A DNA stretch of 64,000 nucleotides from Fasciola hepatica (Eukaryota; Platyhelminthes; Trematoda; Plagiorchiida; Fasciolidae): the NCBI GenBank assembly GCA_948099385.1, contig CANUEZ040000193.1:7886501-7950500 (forward strand), written 5' to 3'. Below are positions 1 through 10,168 of the stretch, one piece after another (position 1 is the first letter of the stretch; each line of letters begins with the position of its first letter). The notes beneath the pieces were generated by a model that did not search any database, had not been told where the DNA came from, and saw only the letters and a program-made list of their open reading frames with translations. The translations under genes and the position numbers were made by a program.

Positions 1-1130
1 TTCATTGTGTCCTCCAAACACGCATTGAATACCTTATTTCAGTGATGAAACTTCGCTCTCTAGCTGTGAACTGCGCTTCCAGTTTCACTCTTCGCACGCC
101 GGGTCATTCGGTGTCAAGTGCTTGAAGTAAGGCTGGATTGAGCATCTTTCGGAGCATGAAGACTCAGCGTGCACCGCGCGACTGGATTCCAATGACCAGT
201 CGTCCATGTGCGATTAGGGTGAACGGTTATATACATGAAAACAGCACGAGACTGAAGAGTTCATGTCTGCTTGTCGTTTACGTGCATTCCCCAAATGACT
301 GCAACTCGTCTGAGGCTAAAGATGAATACTACCATGATTTGTATCCATTGTTCTTTAGCATGCGTTCAACGGACATCATGGATGTTGTTGGTGAATTCAG
401 TGTTCAAGTTGGAAGCCTCGATGAGACACAGCGAAATGAGGTAAACCGTTTCAACATTTCAACCGATGGAACCGATAACGGTGACCGACTCATTCAACCA
501 TGTCCTGACCATGGACTATTCTTAGCGAATACAAATTTCTGGCACAATGAGCTCCACCGAATAACCTGGCACCTTGCTGCGTCTCAACAGCTTTGCACTC
601 AGATCGACCATATTGCTCTTGGTTACCGCTGACATGGATCAACTCTAAACTGCTGGTCATTTTGGTCCCCGTCTGTTGCCAATAATCACATAGTTGTCTG
701 TGTGAATTTGAATCTACCTCTCGACGGTGGCCGGAAATAAATCAAGGACGAAAATCCTCGTCGGCCACTACATGACGATATCAAAGAATGTGCCTCCATG
801 CATAATTATTGAAAAGTGCATCATTGACACATTCTTGTTTTATTTCTTCACTGCTCTCTCTCTGTTATAGTACCTATTGGTACCGTTCATGATACCGCCC
901 AGATGAAAAATTGAGCTACGTTCTATGCATTCTTGATGTTCCTACTTCGCAGTGTTTGTGTGCGGGGTTCAGCCTATTCAATCCATTTGATTTCCCATTT
1001 TGCGTCTTTCAAAGGATTCAAACCATGATTGCATCAGAAATGAAACCCTTTGATGTAAGTTCTACATATCAACCGGTTGAATTTTATATAAAGTTGAAAT
1101 TCACCAGCATTCTTCAACATTCCTGTGGTC
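1..1130. repeat. Direct repeat A, left copy (truncated by window edge)
   Basis: This block realigns to 2,017-3,060 at roughly 85-90% by eye, with small indels. Shared landmarks include the stretch around 850-910 (matching 2,830-2,890) and a 167-bp tract at 454-620 that is identical to 2,444-2,610. A 164-residue open frame (138-632) lies inside it. I recognise no domain in it, and the right copy splits the same frame, so I do not call a gene. The repeats could be diverged LTRs, or tandem copies of an unknown element, flanking the block at 1,131-1,740. The true left end lies outside the window. Confidence 0.75.
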
Positions 1131-1740
1131 GAAACTCTCTGTAGGATTACGTGTGGAGCTATTTTCAGCATGAACAGTCTCAGTTACTCATTTCATATTT
1201 CATTCAACTGACTGATTTTAACTGTTATGTGCGAGTTTGCCTTCTTTCCAATCAAACGATGTACGATTGGTCAGCTTAGATAAGGGAATCAGATTGGCTC
1301 AAAACTAGGATACACACAGCTATCGCCCAGTAATTTGAAACCACCAGCTTTCAAAGAAAACCAAAATATTTTTCAGCGCACCTTACTGTCACTGTGTTTC
1401 ACTGAATCGCCAGTAAACCGAAATTCTGTAGTTTGGGGGTGACAATGAGTTGCACATTGGTGACCTCCGAACAGGGACAGTGCAGGATCGGGTGAACCTC
1501 ACCAAGCTGTTTTCACAAAATCCGTTTTCACTAGTCCATCCTACTATGCGTGGACCACCTGTCTGTTATAGTAGTATGCTGCACTACGTTACCTCGACAA
1601 CCGTAGGAGAATCAGTTGAGACAAGACAGAATACTTGCATTCATCACACCTCACGCGACAGACCAGAAGAAGTTCCTTCACGGGTGCTTCGTTCAGTTTA
1701 TCGTGTTGGGTTAGCGCCCCACTGTCTTCTGGGTCAGTTT
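1131..1740. repeat. Dispersed block shared with 46,425-47,035, possible 5' end of an LTR element
   Basis: The segment is about 95% alike to 46,425-47,035 by eye. It includes an open frame that runs 1,450-1,848 here but is shorter in the other copy. At 1,459 the sequence TGGTGACC follows a run ending in CACAT. That octamer is the start of primer-binding sites that pair with tRNA-Trp in some LTR retroelements, so this could be an LTR end, PBS and gag leader. Only eight bases fit well and no gag motif is recognisable. Repeat status is secure; the LTR reading is a guess. Confidence 0.6.
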
Positions 1741-2016
1741 TTTGACTCAGTGAATACGGGAAGAGTATCAAAGAGAAATTCTCCATCTTTCCTTCGGGAA
1801 ACACAGTTCGTATTCCCCTACACTTTAACTTTCTCATCCCAATTCTGAATATATATGAAAGACTAGAAGTGGTCGTGACCGTGAACTTCTGACTCTCGTT
1901 GAGGGTAGCGAATAAGAGACAAGAAAAAGAAGAATCGATTATTCAACCTAAGAATTCGTCTCACTCAACTGCTTCCAGCAACGACACATAGTCAAACGAG
2001 GCGAAAGTCTGCCATA
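1741..2016. other. Unassigned spacer between repeats
   Basis: No recognisable coding, RNA or repeat signal. It separates the block shared with 46 kb from the right copy of direct repeat A. Confidence 0.5.
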
Positions 2017-3060
2017 CCTAAAATTCCTCAGACGTTTACCATGAATGTGGGTTGTGTCCTCGAAACACGCATACAAGAACGAACTTCTGTATTAACACTT
2101 CGCTCACCAGCTATGAACTGGGGTTCCCGTTTCACTCTACGCATGCCGGGTAATTCAGTGTCTAGTGCTTGTGGTAAGTCTGGCGTTGGCATCATTCTGT
2201 GCGATTCGGATGAACGGTTCCATACATGTAAACATCACTAGACTGAAAAGTCCATGTCTGCTTGTCGTTTATGTGCATTCCCCAAATGACTGCAACTCGT
2301 CTGAGGCTAAAGATGAATACCACCATGATTTTAGGAATTTATCCTTAGCAAGCATTCAACGGACATCATGGATGTTGTTGGTGAATTCAGTTTTCAAGTT
2401 GGAAGCCTAGAAGAGACAGAGGGAATTAAAGGAAACCGTTTTGACATTTCAACCGATGGAACCGATAACGGTGACCGACTCATTCAACCATGTCCTGACC
2501 ATGGACTATTCTTAGCGAATACAAATTTCTGGCACAATGAGCTCCACCGAATAACCTGGCACCTTGCTGCGTCTCAACAGCTTTGCACTCAGATCGACCA
2601 TATTGCTCTTAGTTTCGCCTTGCACGGATCAACCCTAAACAGCTGATCATTTTGGTCCCCGTCTGTTGCCAATAATCACATAGTTGTCTGTGTGAATTCG
2701 AATCTACCTCTCGACGGTGGCCGGAAATAAATCAAAGACGAAAATCCTCGTCGGACACAACTTTACGATGTTAACTGATCTGCCTCAAACCAGAAGTATT
2801 GGGAATTCAAGACTCAATTCCTGTTTTGTTTCACTGTATTCTCTCTGTTATAGTACCTATTGGTACCGTTCATGATACCGTCCAGATGGAAAATTGAGCT
2901 TCATTCTATGCAATTGAGTTGTTCCTACTTATCATTTGTTTTGTGCAGTGTTCAGCCTATTCAATCCATTTGATTTCCCATTTTGCGTCGCTCTAAGGAT
3001 TCAAACCATGATTGCATCTGAAATGAAACTCACATGTAAGTTCTACATTTCAGCTGAATG
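2017..3060. repeat. Direct repeat A, right copy
   Basis: Homologue of 1-1,090. The frame that is open at 138-632 is broken here into two pieces in different frames (2,165-2,410 and 2,368-2,646), which argues against a conserved protein. The 3' part (2,810-3,050) keeps the same order of short motifs as 835-1,080. Homology stops near 3,060, after which Ty3/gypsy-related sequence begins. Confidence 0.75.
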
Positions 3061-3726
3061 ACGACTGCATGGAATGTTTCAATATTTCGTATTTGGCCCG
3101 AAACCTTTTGGGCGATTCGAAGAAAGCAGTGTTTTTCGTTCATCCCATTTACAGAAATGCATACACTATCAAGGAACCATCGTCCTTTCCAGATCCTACC
3201 ATCAGTCTACTACACCACATGTTAAGAATCATCATTTTGTAGCATGTGATGTTAGTCAATTTCACTGCTGCTGGGACAGCCAGATAAAGCAGCCTCACCT
3301 GACTTGAAAACCGATCCGTTCGTGAATTCATTCTTCAGCTGGAGACACAGGCAGCGAAGTGCGACTAAGGTTCGACATGAGAACATCAACTGTGCAATCG
3401 CTTGATTGTAGGAATCAACCTTCCAGTTTGGAACAGAGTCTGTTGCTTGCAACTGATCAGACCCTTCATCACTTTGGCCGAATTCTTGAAAAGTATCAGC
3501 AAGTAAATGCTGTTTCGGAGTCCACACTGTTCCATTCTTCCAAAAATCAAATAGTTCGACACACTCAATATATGCCTCATTCTACCAAGCCGATACGTTT
3601 TTGTGACAATCGGCCCCACTTGCGAGATCGATTCGTTCGAAATCTGGCGATAAACGTTTCGATTTTGGCAAGTGTATTTCATATGGTCAGTTACGTCGTT
3701 GTTTCACATGTCCCCGTCGACAAGCT

Positions 3727-3921
3727 ATGTGTTTTGTTTGTGGTAAGTTTGTTCACATTGATAGTGCTTGTAGCAGTAGCCCACCATATCGACAGACGAT
3801 CCCCTCAGCATCATCTGACACTTCTTTACTTCCTACCACAGTTTCGACAATTGCATTAGCCCTCTTTTCAGAGAACGTTCCACATATTACCCACGAATGG
3901 CATACTTCACAGGCTAAATAA
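3727..3921 (+). pseudogene. gag nucleocapsid fragment with CCHC zinc knuckle
   Basis: The frame holds a perfect CX2CX4HX4C zinc knuckle at 3,730-3,771 (CFVCGKFVHIDSAC). A further Cys-rich stretch (CFTC) lies just upstream in the same frame, as expected for the RNA-binding end of a retrotransposon Gag. The frame ends with TAA at 3,919-3,921. The protease of the same element follows immediately in the same frame. The upstream capsid part is not recognisable. An ATG exists at 3,727, but it sits inside the Cys-rich region and is unlikely to be the native start. Confidence 0.8.
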
Positions 3922-4179
3922 CACATTTTTGTTGACACTGGGAGTGTAAAATCCATCATTTCACCTAAATGTAATAATTGCGTTTATCCTACCGATAAGA
4001 ATAATCCTAACAGTGTGACTATTCCAGGGATTACTGGATACAAGCTCCCATATTTCGGTTCTTGTATGGTTCTAATTCATTTACGTGACTCTGATCCTAT
4101 TGAATGTAAGTTTTTGGTTTCTGATTCCGGACTTCCACTTTTTGGTTTTAAAGTTGCTCGTAAATTGTCACTCTGCTAA
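3922..4179 (+). pseudogene. Retropepsin-type aspartic protease fragment of Ty3/gypsy element
   Basis: Beginning one codon after the gag stop and in the same frame, the sequence reads FVDTGS (catalytic Asp codon 3,934-3,936), then an ISP motif. A hydrophobic C-terminal part follows, ending in a LPLFGF stretch where these proteases carry their ILG-like motif. The frame is open for 85 codons and closes at 4,177-4,179. That is near the usual length of a retropepsin domain. It would process Gag-Pol in an intact element; here the polyprotein is broken on both sides. Confidence 0.8.
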
Positions 4180-4524
4180 CCTCTTCACCCGATTCATTGA
4201 ATATACAACAGCTTGTTTTAAACTGTCCTCAGGTTTCTAGTGGAATGCACATTCCTGGATTGAGATAAGAGATATCTGGCCATCCCGTTTTTCCAAAGCG
4301 CAGAATAATTCATTTTGGGTTGGAGAACCTCTCCATCAAACAATTCAGTCTGTGTGAGCGCGGAATTACTGGTTATGTGGAGTCGTCTGACTGGGCCACA
4401 CCGATTCCGTTAAAGGATCACAACGGCCTGCCCACATCGAAAGAACAGCTAATCACTAACAGCGGCGTAAACACAAGGTACGTTCATGAAGTTCAAAGTG
4501 ACTTCCTTGACCAGTGCTCCGCGA

Positions 4525-4855
4525 GGCGATGAAGTGGGTACATGGAGATTTTTGTGGATCCTTCTTGGGTAAGTGCTGCCCTCCTGTGATCATTGATGCT
4601 TTTTCTCGCTGATCAAAGGAATACTGAACATCTTCATCTAATGCTGACTTCACACAGACTACGCTCAGGGAAAGATTCAACAGAGGAGGAATCACGTTTG
4701 TGCCAGTTACTGACATTGGCCCCAATTTAGCTGCTAAACTCTTGGATAATTGGCTCTAAGATCTTGGATGAAAAGTGAAACACACTGCTCTTCGTCAACC
4801 GTAGTCTAATGGTCTATCAGATAACTTTGAATGAAATTTGTTTTGTGATTCCTCA
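4525..4855 (+). pseudogene. Integrase core remnant of Ty3/gypsy element
   Basis: One reading frame gives a degraded rve-type integrase. It has a WVHGDF-like start carrying the first Asp, an IDAFSR motif, a D-x-GPN motif around the second catalytic position, and a SNGL motif near the expected third acidic residue. At least four stop codons interrupt it (for example after IDAFSR). It starts within about 70 bp of the truncated RT segment, so the intervening RT and RNase H domains have been lost. Not functional. Confidence 0.75.
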
Positions 4856-4944
4856 TACATTTTTCGAACCTGGTCTTGCCATTGACAACCCATTAGATAT
4901 CACAACTGTTCACCGAGTTATCGACCCCCAGTATCCAGTTAAGT

Positions 4945-6570
4945 AGTGAACAAAGGTCCAGTGGGTTCTATTTGAGGCTGTGACGGCTGACAAAGATCCA
5001 ACAACCAGCTACCCACAGAAGCAATGGATATCTGCATCCTCAGTTGAGCTGTGAGATACTCGCAGAATAAATCCTCTCAATTCCAGGTATGATGGAAGAC
5101 AGAGGTGCCTTACACGCCAATCGATTCTGAGCCTGAGAAACGGCCGTGAATAGTAGTGGATTGTGGAGGTGGAAAAAGCTGCAGCGATGAGCAGCAGCTG
5201 TAATCTTATCCGTCTAAGCGAAAACACCTGTTTTCGAAAGTCAGGCGTTATTGAACTGTTCTAAGAGACGAACGGCTCACTGATTCGAAATCAGGAGCTT
5301 CGTCTAGTCCGTTGGGAGAAGCATTTTGGGAAACCGTTCAATTGGCTTTTATCCCCAACAGGCTTGTTAAGAAGCGTCATATCTCCAACTGTGGTTGCAG
5401 ATGGCGGTCCTCTATCAGAAACAGAGGTTCTTCGTGAGCAAGGCCAACTAAATGACGTGAGACTGCTTCACCGGATGAGTTGCCCCGTCCATTTTCAAGC
5501 ATGATGGATCAAAATTGTCATTGGAGTTGACAAAACTCCTGGATTGATAGGTCACCGGGAACAAGTTCCAAAGAGTTGGAAAAAATCTGTGATTGTGCCA
5601 ATATACAAAAAGGATAGTGATTCCTCTTGTCAAAACCACCCGGGAATAAGTTCGGTTAGCATCACATATCAAATGCTTGCTTTTATCATTTCCCACCATT
5701 CATCGACCAATTGCGAACGGTGCTTTAGAGAGCATCAAGATGGGTTTGAACTTGATCTCGGTTGTGTTTATCATATCTTTACTCTTCGACACATTTTGGA
5801 ACACAATCACTCATTTTTTTAGGTCAACTACCCTCCTCTTTCTTGATTCTTAAGCGATCTTAGACTCAGCTGACCACATACTTATCTGGTGCTGCCTCCA
5901 GTTGAAGGGTGTATCAGAGAAATTCCATTCCACCATGAAGCCCCTTTATGTGAACAGTCGTGGCCGAGTTAAGGCTTACGGTTCTCCTTCACCCGAGTTC
6001 ACCACGGGAAGTGGTGTGCATCGGGGTGACCGCTCTCTCCCTTTCTCTCTACCTCAGTGATTGATATGGTCCCGGATGCAGCAATTTCTTTAGATGTTGA
6101 TATTATTATCAAAAGTATCCCTAGTTGAGTCTAAGAACTTGAAAATGTGAGCGTTCCCGTTTATGAAGATCCAGGTAAGTTGCAAGCTTTTTTGAGCAAC
6201 ATGAATGACTGTGTACCAATGATTGGTATGCACTTTGCAAAATGCTGTTGTAGGATTGGGTTGGTACAAACGTCAACATTTCACTATCTGGAGAACCTTA
6301 AACTTGAATGATAACTTGTTCTTTTTCTGGGCAGCTGGATTTTACTGGGAGAACAGATATCGGTTCAGGTGTTATTCTGTATGCAGAATATTTGCTTGAC
6401 ATTTGCCAATCTCAGTCACTTGTGGATTTGATACGAAATCTGGTCATCAATCAAGGGTTGGATGTACGCTGCAGCAGTCAAGCCCGCACATCTCTGTGGT
6501 TACGAGCCATAGCTACGACGGGTGGAGAATAAGTGAAGGTTATCGGTATCGGAACACCGATGTGCGCATG
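4945..6570 (+). mobile_element. Decayed RTE-like non-LTR retrotransposon (LINE), RT and C-terminal region
   Basis: The plus strand shows, in order, the linker upstream of RT (4,985-5,500), RT fingers with VPKSWKKSVIVPIYKK (5,570-5,620), the GIS and FTLRHILE region (5,640-5,800) and a DSADH region (near 5,860). Next come a LYVNSRGRVKAYGSPS segment (5,945-5,995), an EDPGKLQAFLSNMN segment (about 6,160-6,210) and an SLW/VEN/RLSV-EHRC tail (about 6,420-6,570). Frames shift near 5,820 and repeatedly later, with many stops. The ADD-type catalytic motif is not preserved. The arrangement fits the RTE-like LINEs abundant in flukes. The endonuclease half is absent or unrecognisable. Confidence 0.85.
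5544..5822 (+). pseudogene. LINE reverse transcriptase fingers fragment
   Basis: This 92-codon open stretch is the best-preserved part of the LINE. It contains VPKSWKKSVIVPIYKKDS, the SCQNHPGIS motif that corresponds to the NYRPIS box of RT, and FTLRHILEHN. The same frame extends upstream past a single TGA to about 5,283. Coding continues in a different frame after 5,822, so a frameshift ends it. It is a fossil fragment and not a host gene. Confidence 0.85.
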
Positions 6571-7990
6571 TAAACTGACCGGATTCCTCGGCACGCCATA
6601 CATATTATCCTCTTTGTCTGATTTTCGATTGCCCCAATTTTCTCAGTGGTGTTTTGATAGCTTATAGCCATCCTGAAGCCGTTTTTTCCCAGCTTCTACG
6701 AAAAACCGCATCGTTTCCTCAGGTTTCGTGAACCCATACAGTGGTATTGTCACCGGTGTGATTTTCAGCATTATAGACGCCAACCGTGACTTTCGCTTGA
6801 AACTCGATGAACAGTTCCATTATTGACGGCCGTCATCGCATTACCTTGTTCAAACTGATAATCAATTCAGTTGGTTCATTCTCGAACCAGCAGGCACACC
6901 GCAGTAGACGTTCGAATAGTGGCTCAGAAGCGTGTCTTCTATCGAGTCCTGACGCGAACTATGAACGCAATTCCACTAAACGAATGAATAGAAAAGACCG
7001 GCGTCGGCGAGAACCGAAAATGTTCCAAAGGTGAGGTTCACGGATATTTCGGGAAAGTCAATTCACTAAAACGTATGCAAACGAGGAAAATCAGCGCAGT
7101 CCAAATCAGGCATCGGAGATCAGTGAGAAAATAAATCAATTACGTCTGCTAATGTGTTTCTTTCAGTGCTTCACCAGATTGAATCTGGGTTAACAATAAG
7201 GACATCACCGTTTGTCCGATCCTTCGTGCAACGAACGTTCCAATCGTCTTCAGTGCGTAAACAGTGTTTATGATGGATATTGAATATTCTGTCAACTGAT
7301 ACTCTCAGCCATTTTCGCCATATGTTTTTGCGAAAAGGAATATGGAATATTGCCCAGATAAGTAATGGGTTGTGAAATGTATATGCATACTGAGTAGATA
7401 AATATATAAGTAATCTTTTGAATTGAAACTAACTCCGTGACTGAGTTTGTGAAGCATAGAAATAATGGTAGTCAATGTGGCTGGGGTGGGGTGGGGGTTA
7501 CCACTTCAATGAAGTACCGATAAAGATTGACGTGAGGAAGTGATCGCCCCAGCAGGAGAAACTGAATTACCTGTGATGTTCATTTGTGCTGATTGCATGA
7601 ATAGATCATATCTAGGAAAGGATGGTGTTATCTTCTCACATCTGTACCCAAACACAAAGCTTGATTTCAATAACTTAGAATGTAAACCAGACCGTTAACT
7701 GGTGGCAGGGTAATCACAACACCTCGTCATCAACCGACGCCAGCCTAATGATAATTTGATGGTTTGGGAGAAAGCACTGAGGGTGATTATTATTGGTCCT
7801 TTTATTTTCGATGGAAACGCAACAAATACAGAACGAATCCAATTTACTCAAATGTATTAGGGAGTTCATATTTGAAGCGACTGCTGAATTTCCTAGCTCG
7901 AACGAATTGTTAACATAAAGAGGTGTAGGAGCTTGAAAGATTGTATGTGAAATCCCTTCCCTAAATTTATCGCTTCGTGTCATGAAATTA
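6571..7990. other. Unassigned sequence
   Basis: No domain, RNA gene or duplicated block is recognised. A 75-residue Arg/Ser-rich open frame at 6,807-7,034 has no visible family signature. A short G-rich run lies near 7,482-7,498. The first few bases may still belong to the LINE 3' end. Confidence 0.4.
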
Positions 7991-7995
7991 TAGCA

Positions 7996-8967
7996 CACGA
8001 CTGGTTTCTCGGTTGTTGCCGCTCATTAGTTATGCGTACCTGGTACTCCTCAGCCCTTTTGTCTCCATACTTGTACACTCATATATCACAAGTTCAATAA
8101 GATGTGATTTCAATCGTGTGGAGTGTGGATAGAAACTCTTCATTGCAGAGCCCACAAACGAATCAAAACTAGGTTTCATCATGGTTATTCGTGTCTGGGT
8201 CACTTCATACTACTTACGTTCAATATGAGCGCCTACACGTACAGCCTGGCTATTATTCTTTATTCATTGAAATGAATGTGAGCGTCAGTATATCATATAT
8301 GTATATGTATATATATTTATATATATAGATGTACATATATATACTTATGCTTACATATATTTATATGAAGCGATCGGAAAAAAAAACAATACTGAATTGT
8401 GGCAAACTCGACATGCAATCAGGTTTCTTGCAAGTTCCATAAGTTTCACCTTGTGCGACAGTGTGAACGCTTTTTTCCATTTTCAATTGTTTTTCTCTGA
8501 AACAGGTGTGTGATTTATGATGAGAGGGTTGGAAATAATAATTTGAATCCCATGTATATATTTTTGAATAAAGCGCAGACTACCAATCTTTCGAATAATG
8601 AATCAAATGTGCCGCTTAGGAACTCCGAAAGATTTCTTCGTTGTTCCTTGGAAGGAAGAGAGTAGGATGAGTACAGAAGAACCGATACTGACTGATTTTT
8701 GTGTGTGAGAGAGAAGAGAATGAGCTGGTAGATCACAACTACTGTTGTATGATTTTGGAAGTTGAAATTATCCGGTTACTGTTTTTCCTTTCACAATCGA
8801 TGGTTCAGGTCACATCCCACTTACTCCAGGTACCAGATAGTAGATCCTAAAAATTGTTTCGGAAAAAATAGAAACCAGATAACCAAAAGATGGTAAGCGA
8901 CAATGTTTATCAAAACGCTATAATTTTTCAATCACTTCCAGAAGTTAGAGTAACACCAGAAAAACCG
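7996..8967. repeat. ~1-kb tandem repeat, older first copy
   Basis: This aligns to 9,195-10,168 (and so also to 24,310-25,285) with moderate divergence. It starts at the cacacgactggttt motif, includes the stretch around 8,100-8,210 (matching 9,300-9,415) and the AT-rich tract. The 3' part (8,500-8,960) is almost identical to 9,705-10,160. Between the copies lies 8,968-9,194, containing a short CA-rich tract. Confidence 0.85.
8291..8366. repeat. AT-rich microsatellite
   Basis: Imperfect TATA/TATG repeats inside the older ~1-kb repeat copy. It is more degraded than the corresponding tracts at 9,499 and 24,613. Confidence 0.85.
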
Positions 8968-9194
8968 AACTCGATTGTATGCACGCGTGCATACACATAC
9001 ACACACAATATTACCGATTGAAGACCATGACAGGGAAGATTTGGTTGCCAGCGGATTATGCCAGTCACAAAATTTTATTTTTTTCTTTCATTGGGATGAA
9101 AGTAAGCATCCAAGTGTATACATATGTAAATATGCATATATAGGTATATAAAATAATAGCAAGTATATGTAGTCGTGTGGACAAAAATACCTCG

Positions 9195-9499
9195 GAAGCA
9201 CACGACTGGTTTCGCGGGTGTTGCCGCTCATCAGGTATGAGTACCCGGTACTCATCTGCCCACTTATCTCCATACTTGTAAGCTCATATATCATATGTTC
9301 AATAAGATGTAATTTGAATCGTGTGGAGTGCGGATAGATACTCTTCATTGAAGAGCCCACAAACGAATCACAACTAGGTTTCATCATGGTTATTCGTGTC
9401 TGGGTCACTTCATACTACTTACGTTCAATATGAGCGCCTACACGTAGAGCTTCACTAATAACCCATGTTCAATAATTTGTATGTGAGCGTCAGTATATC

Positions 9500-9537
<38 letters not shown>

Positions 9538-9538
9538 T

Positions 9539-9584
<46 letters not shown>

Positions 9585-10168
9585 GCGATCGGAAATAAAC
9601 TTTTGATACTGAATTGTGGCGAATTAGACATGCAATCAGGTCTTTTGAAGATTCCATAAATTTCGAATTGTGACCTCTCTTTTTCCATTTTGATCGTTTT
9701 TTTCCCAAATAGGTGTGTGATGTATGATGAAAGGGTAGAAAATATTTGCAATTCCATGTATATATTTTTGAATAAAGCGCAGACTACCAATCTTTCGAAT
9801 AATGAATCAAATGTGCCGCTTAGGAACTCCGAAAGATTTCTTCGTTGTTCCTTGGAAGGAAGAGAGTAGGATGAGTACAGAAGAACCGATACTGACTGAT
9901 TTTTGTGTGTGAGAGAGAAGAGAATGAGCTGGTAGATCACAACTACTGTTGTATGATTTTGGAAGTTGAAATTATCCGGTTACTGTTTTTCCTTTCACAA
10001 TCGATGGTTCAGATCACATCCCACTTACTCCAGGTACCAGATAGTAGATCCTAAAAATTGTTTCGGAAAAAATAGAAACCAGATAACCAAAAGATGGTAA
10101 GCGACAATGTTTATCAAAACACTATAATGTTTCAATCACTTCCAGAAGTTAGAGTAACACGAGACAAA
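9195..10168. repeat. ~1-kb tandem repeat, second copy
   Basis: It begins with the cacacgactggttt motif and the near-palindrome tgagtacccggtactca (9,238-9,254). It carries the long AT microsatellite, then the segment matching 8,500-8,960. A minus-strand open frame of 161 codons (9,455-9,940) runs through the AT repeat as Tyr-Ile repeats and is an artefact of the microsatellite. Confidence 0.85.
9499..9582. repeat. AT dinucleotide microsatellite
   Basis: An almost pure (AT)n tract with a TG and TTT interruption. The copy in the second unit (24,613-24,698) is four bases longer, one of the few length differences between the units. Confidence 0.95.

Larger units (their letters stand above)
3350..4860 (+). 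mobile_element. Decayed Ty3/gypsy LTR retrotransposon, internal region
   Basis: Plus-strand remnants appear in canonical gag-pol order: a CCHC zinc knuckle (3,730-3,771), a retropepsin (3,922-4,179), the N-terminal edge of reverse transcriptase (about 4,280-4,460, with the WATPI-type motif) and an integrase core (about 4,525-4,850). Most of RT and all of RNase H are missing, so RT is followed almost directly by integrase, which indicates an internal deletion. Several in-frame stops interrupt the integrase. No flanking LTR pair was identified with confidence. The element is dead. Protease and knuckle style fit the gypsy-like families known from flukes; the exact family cannot be fixed by eye. 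Confidence 0.85.

Noticed and set aside
138..632. 164-codon open frame as a host gene
   Set aside because: It lies in a direct repeat whose second copy breaks the frame, and no domain or splice pattern is visible.
9455..9940. 161-codon minus frame (and 24,611-25,057)
   Set aside because: It translates the AT microsatellite as Tyr-Ile repeats; low-complexity artefact.
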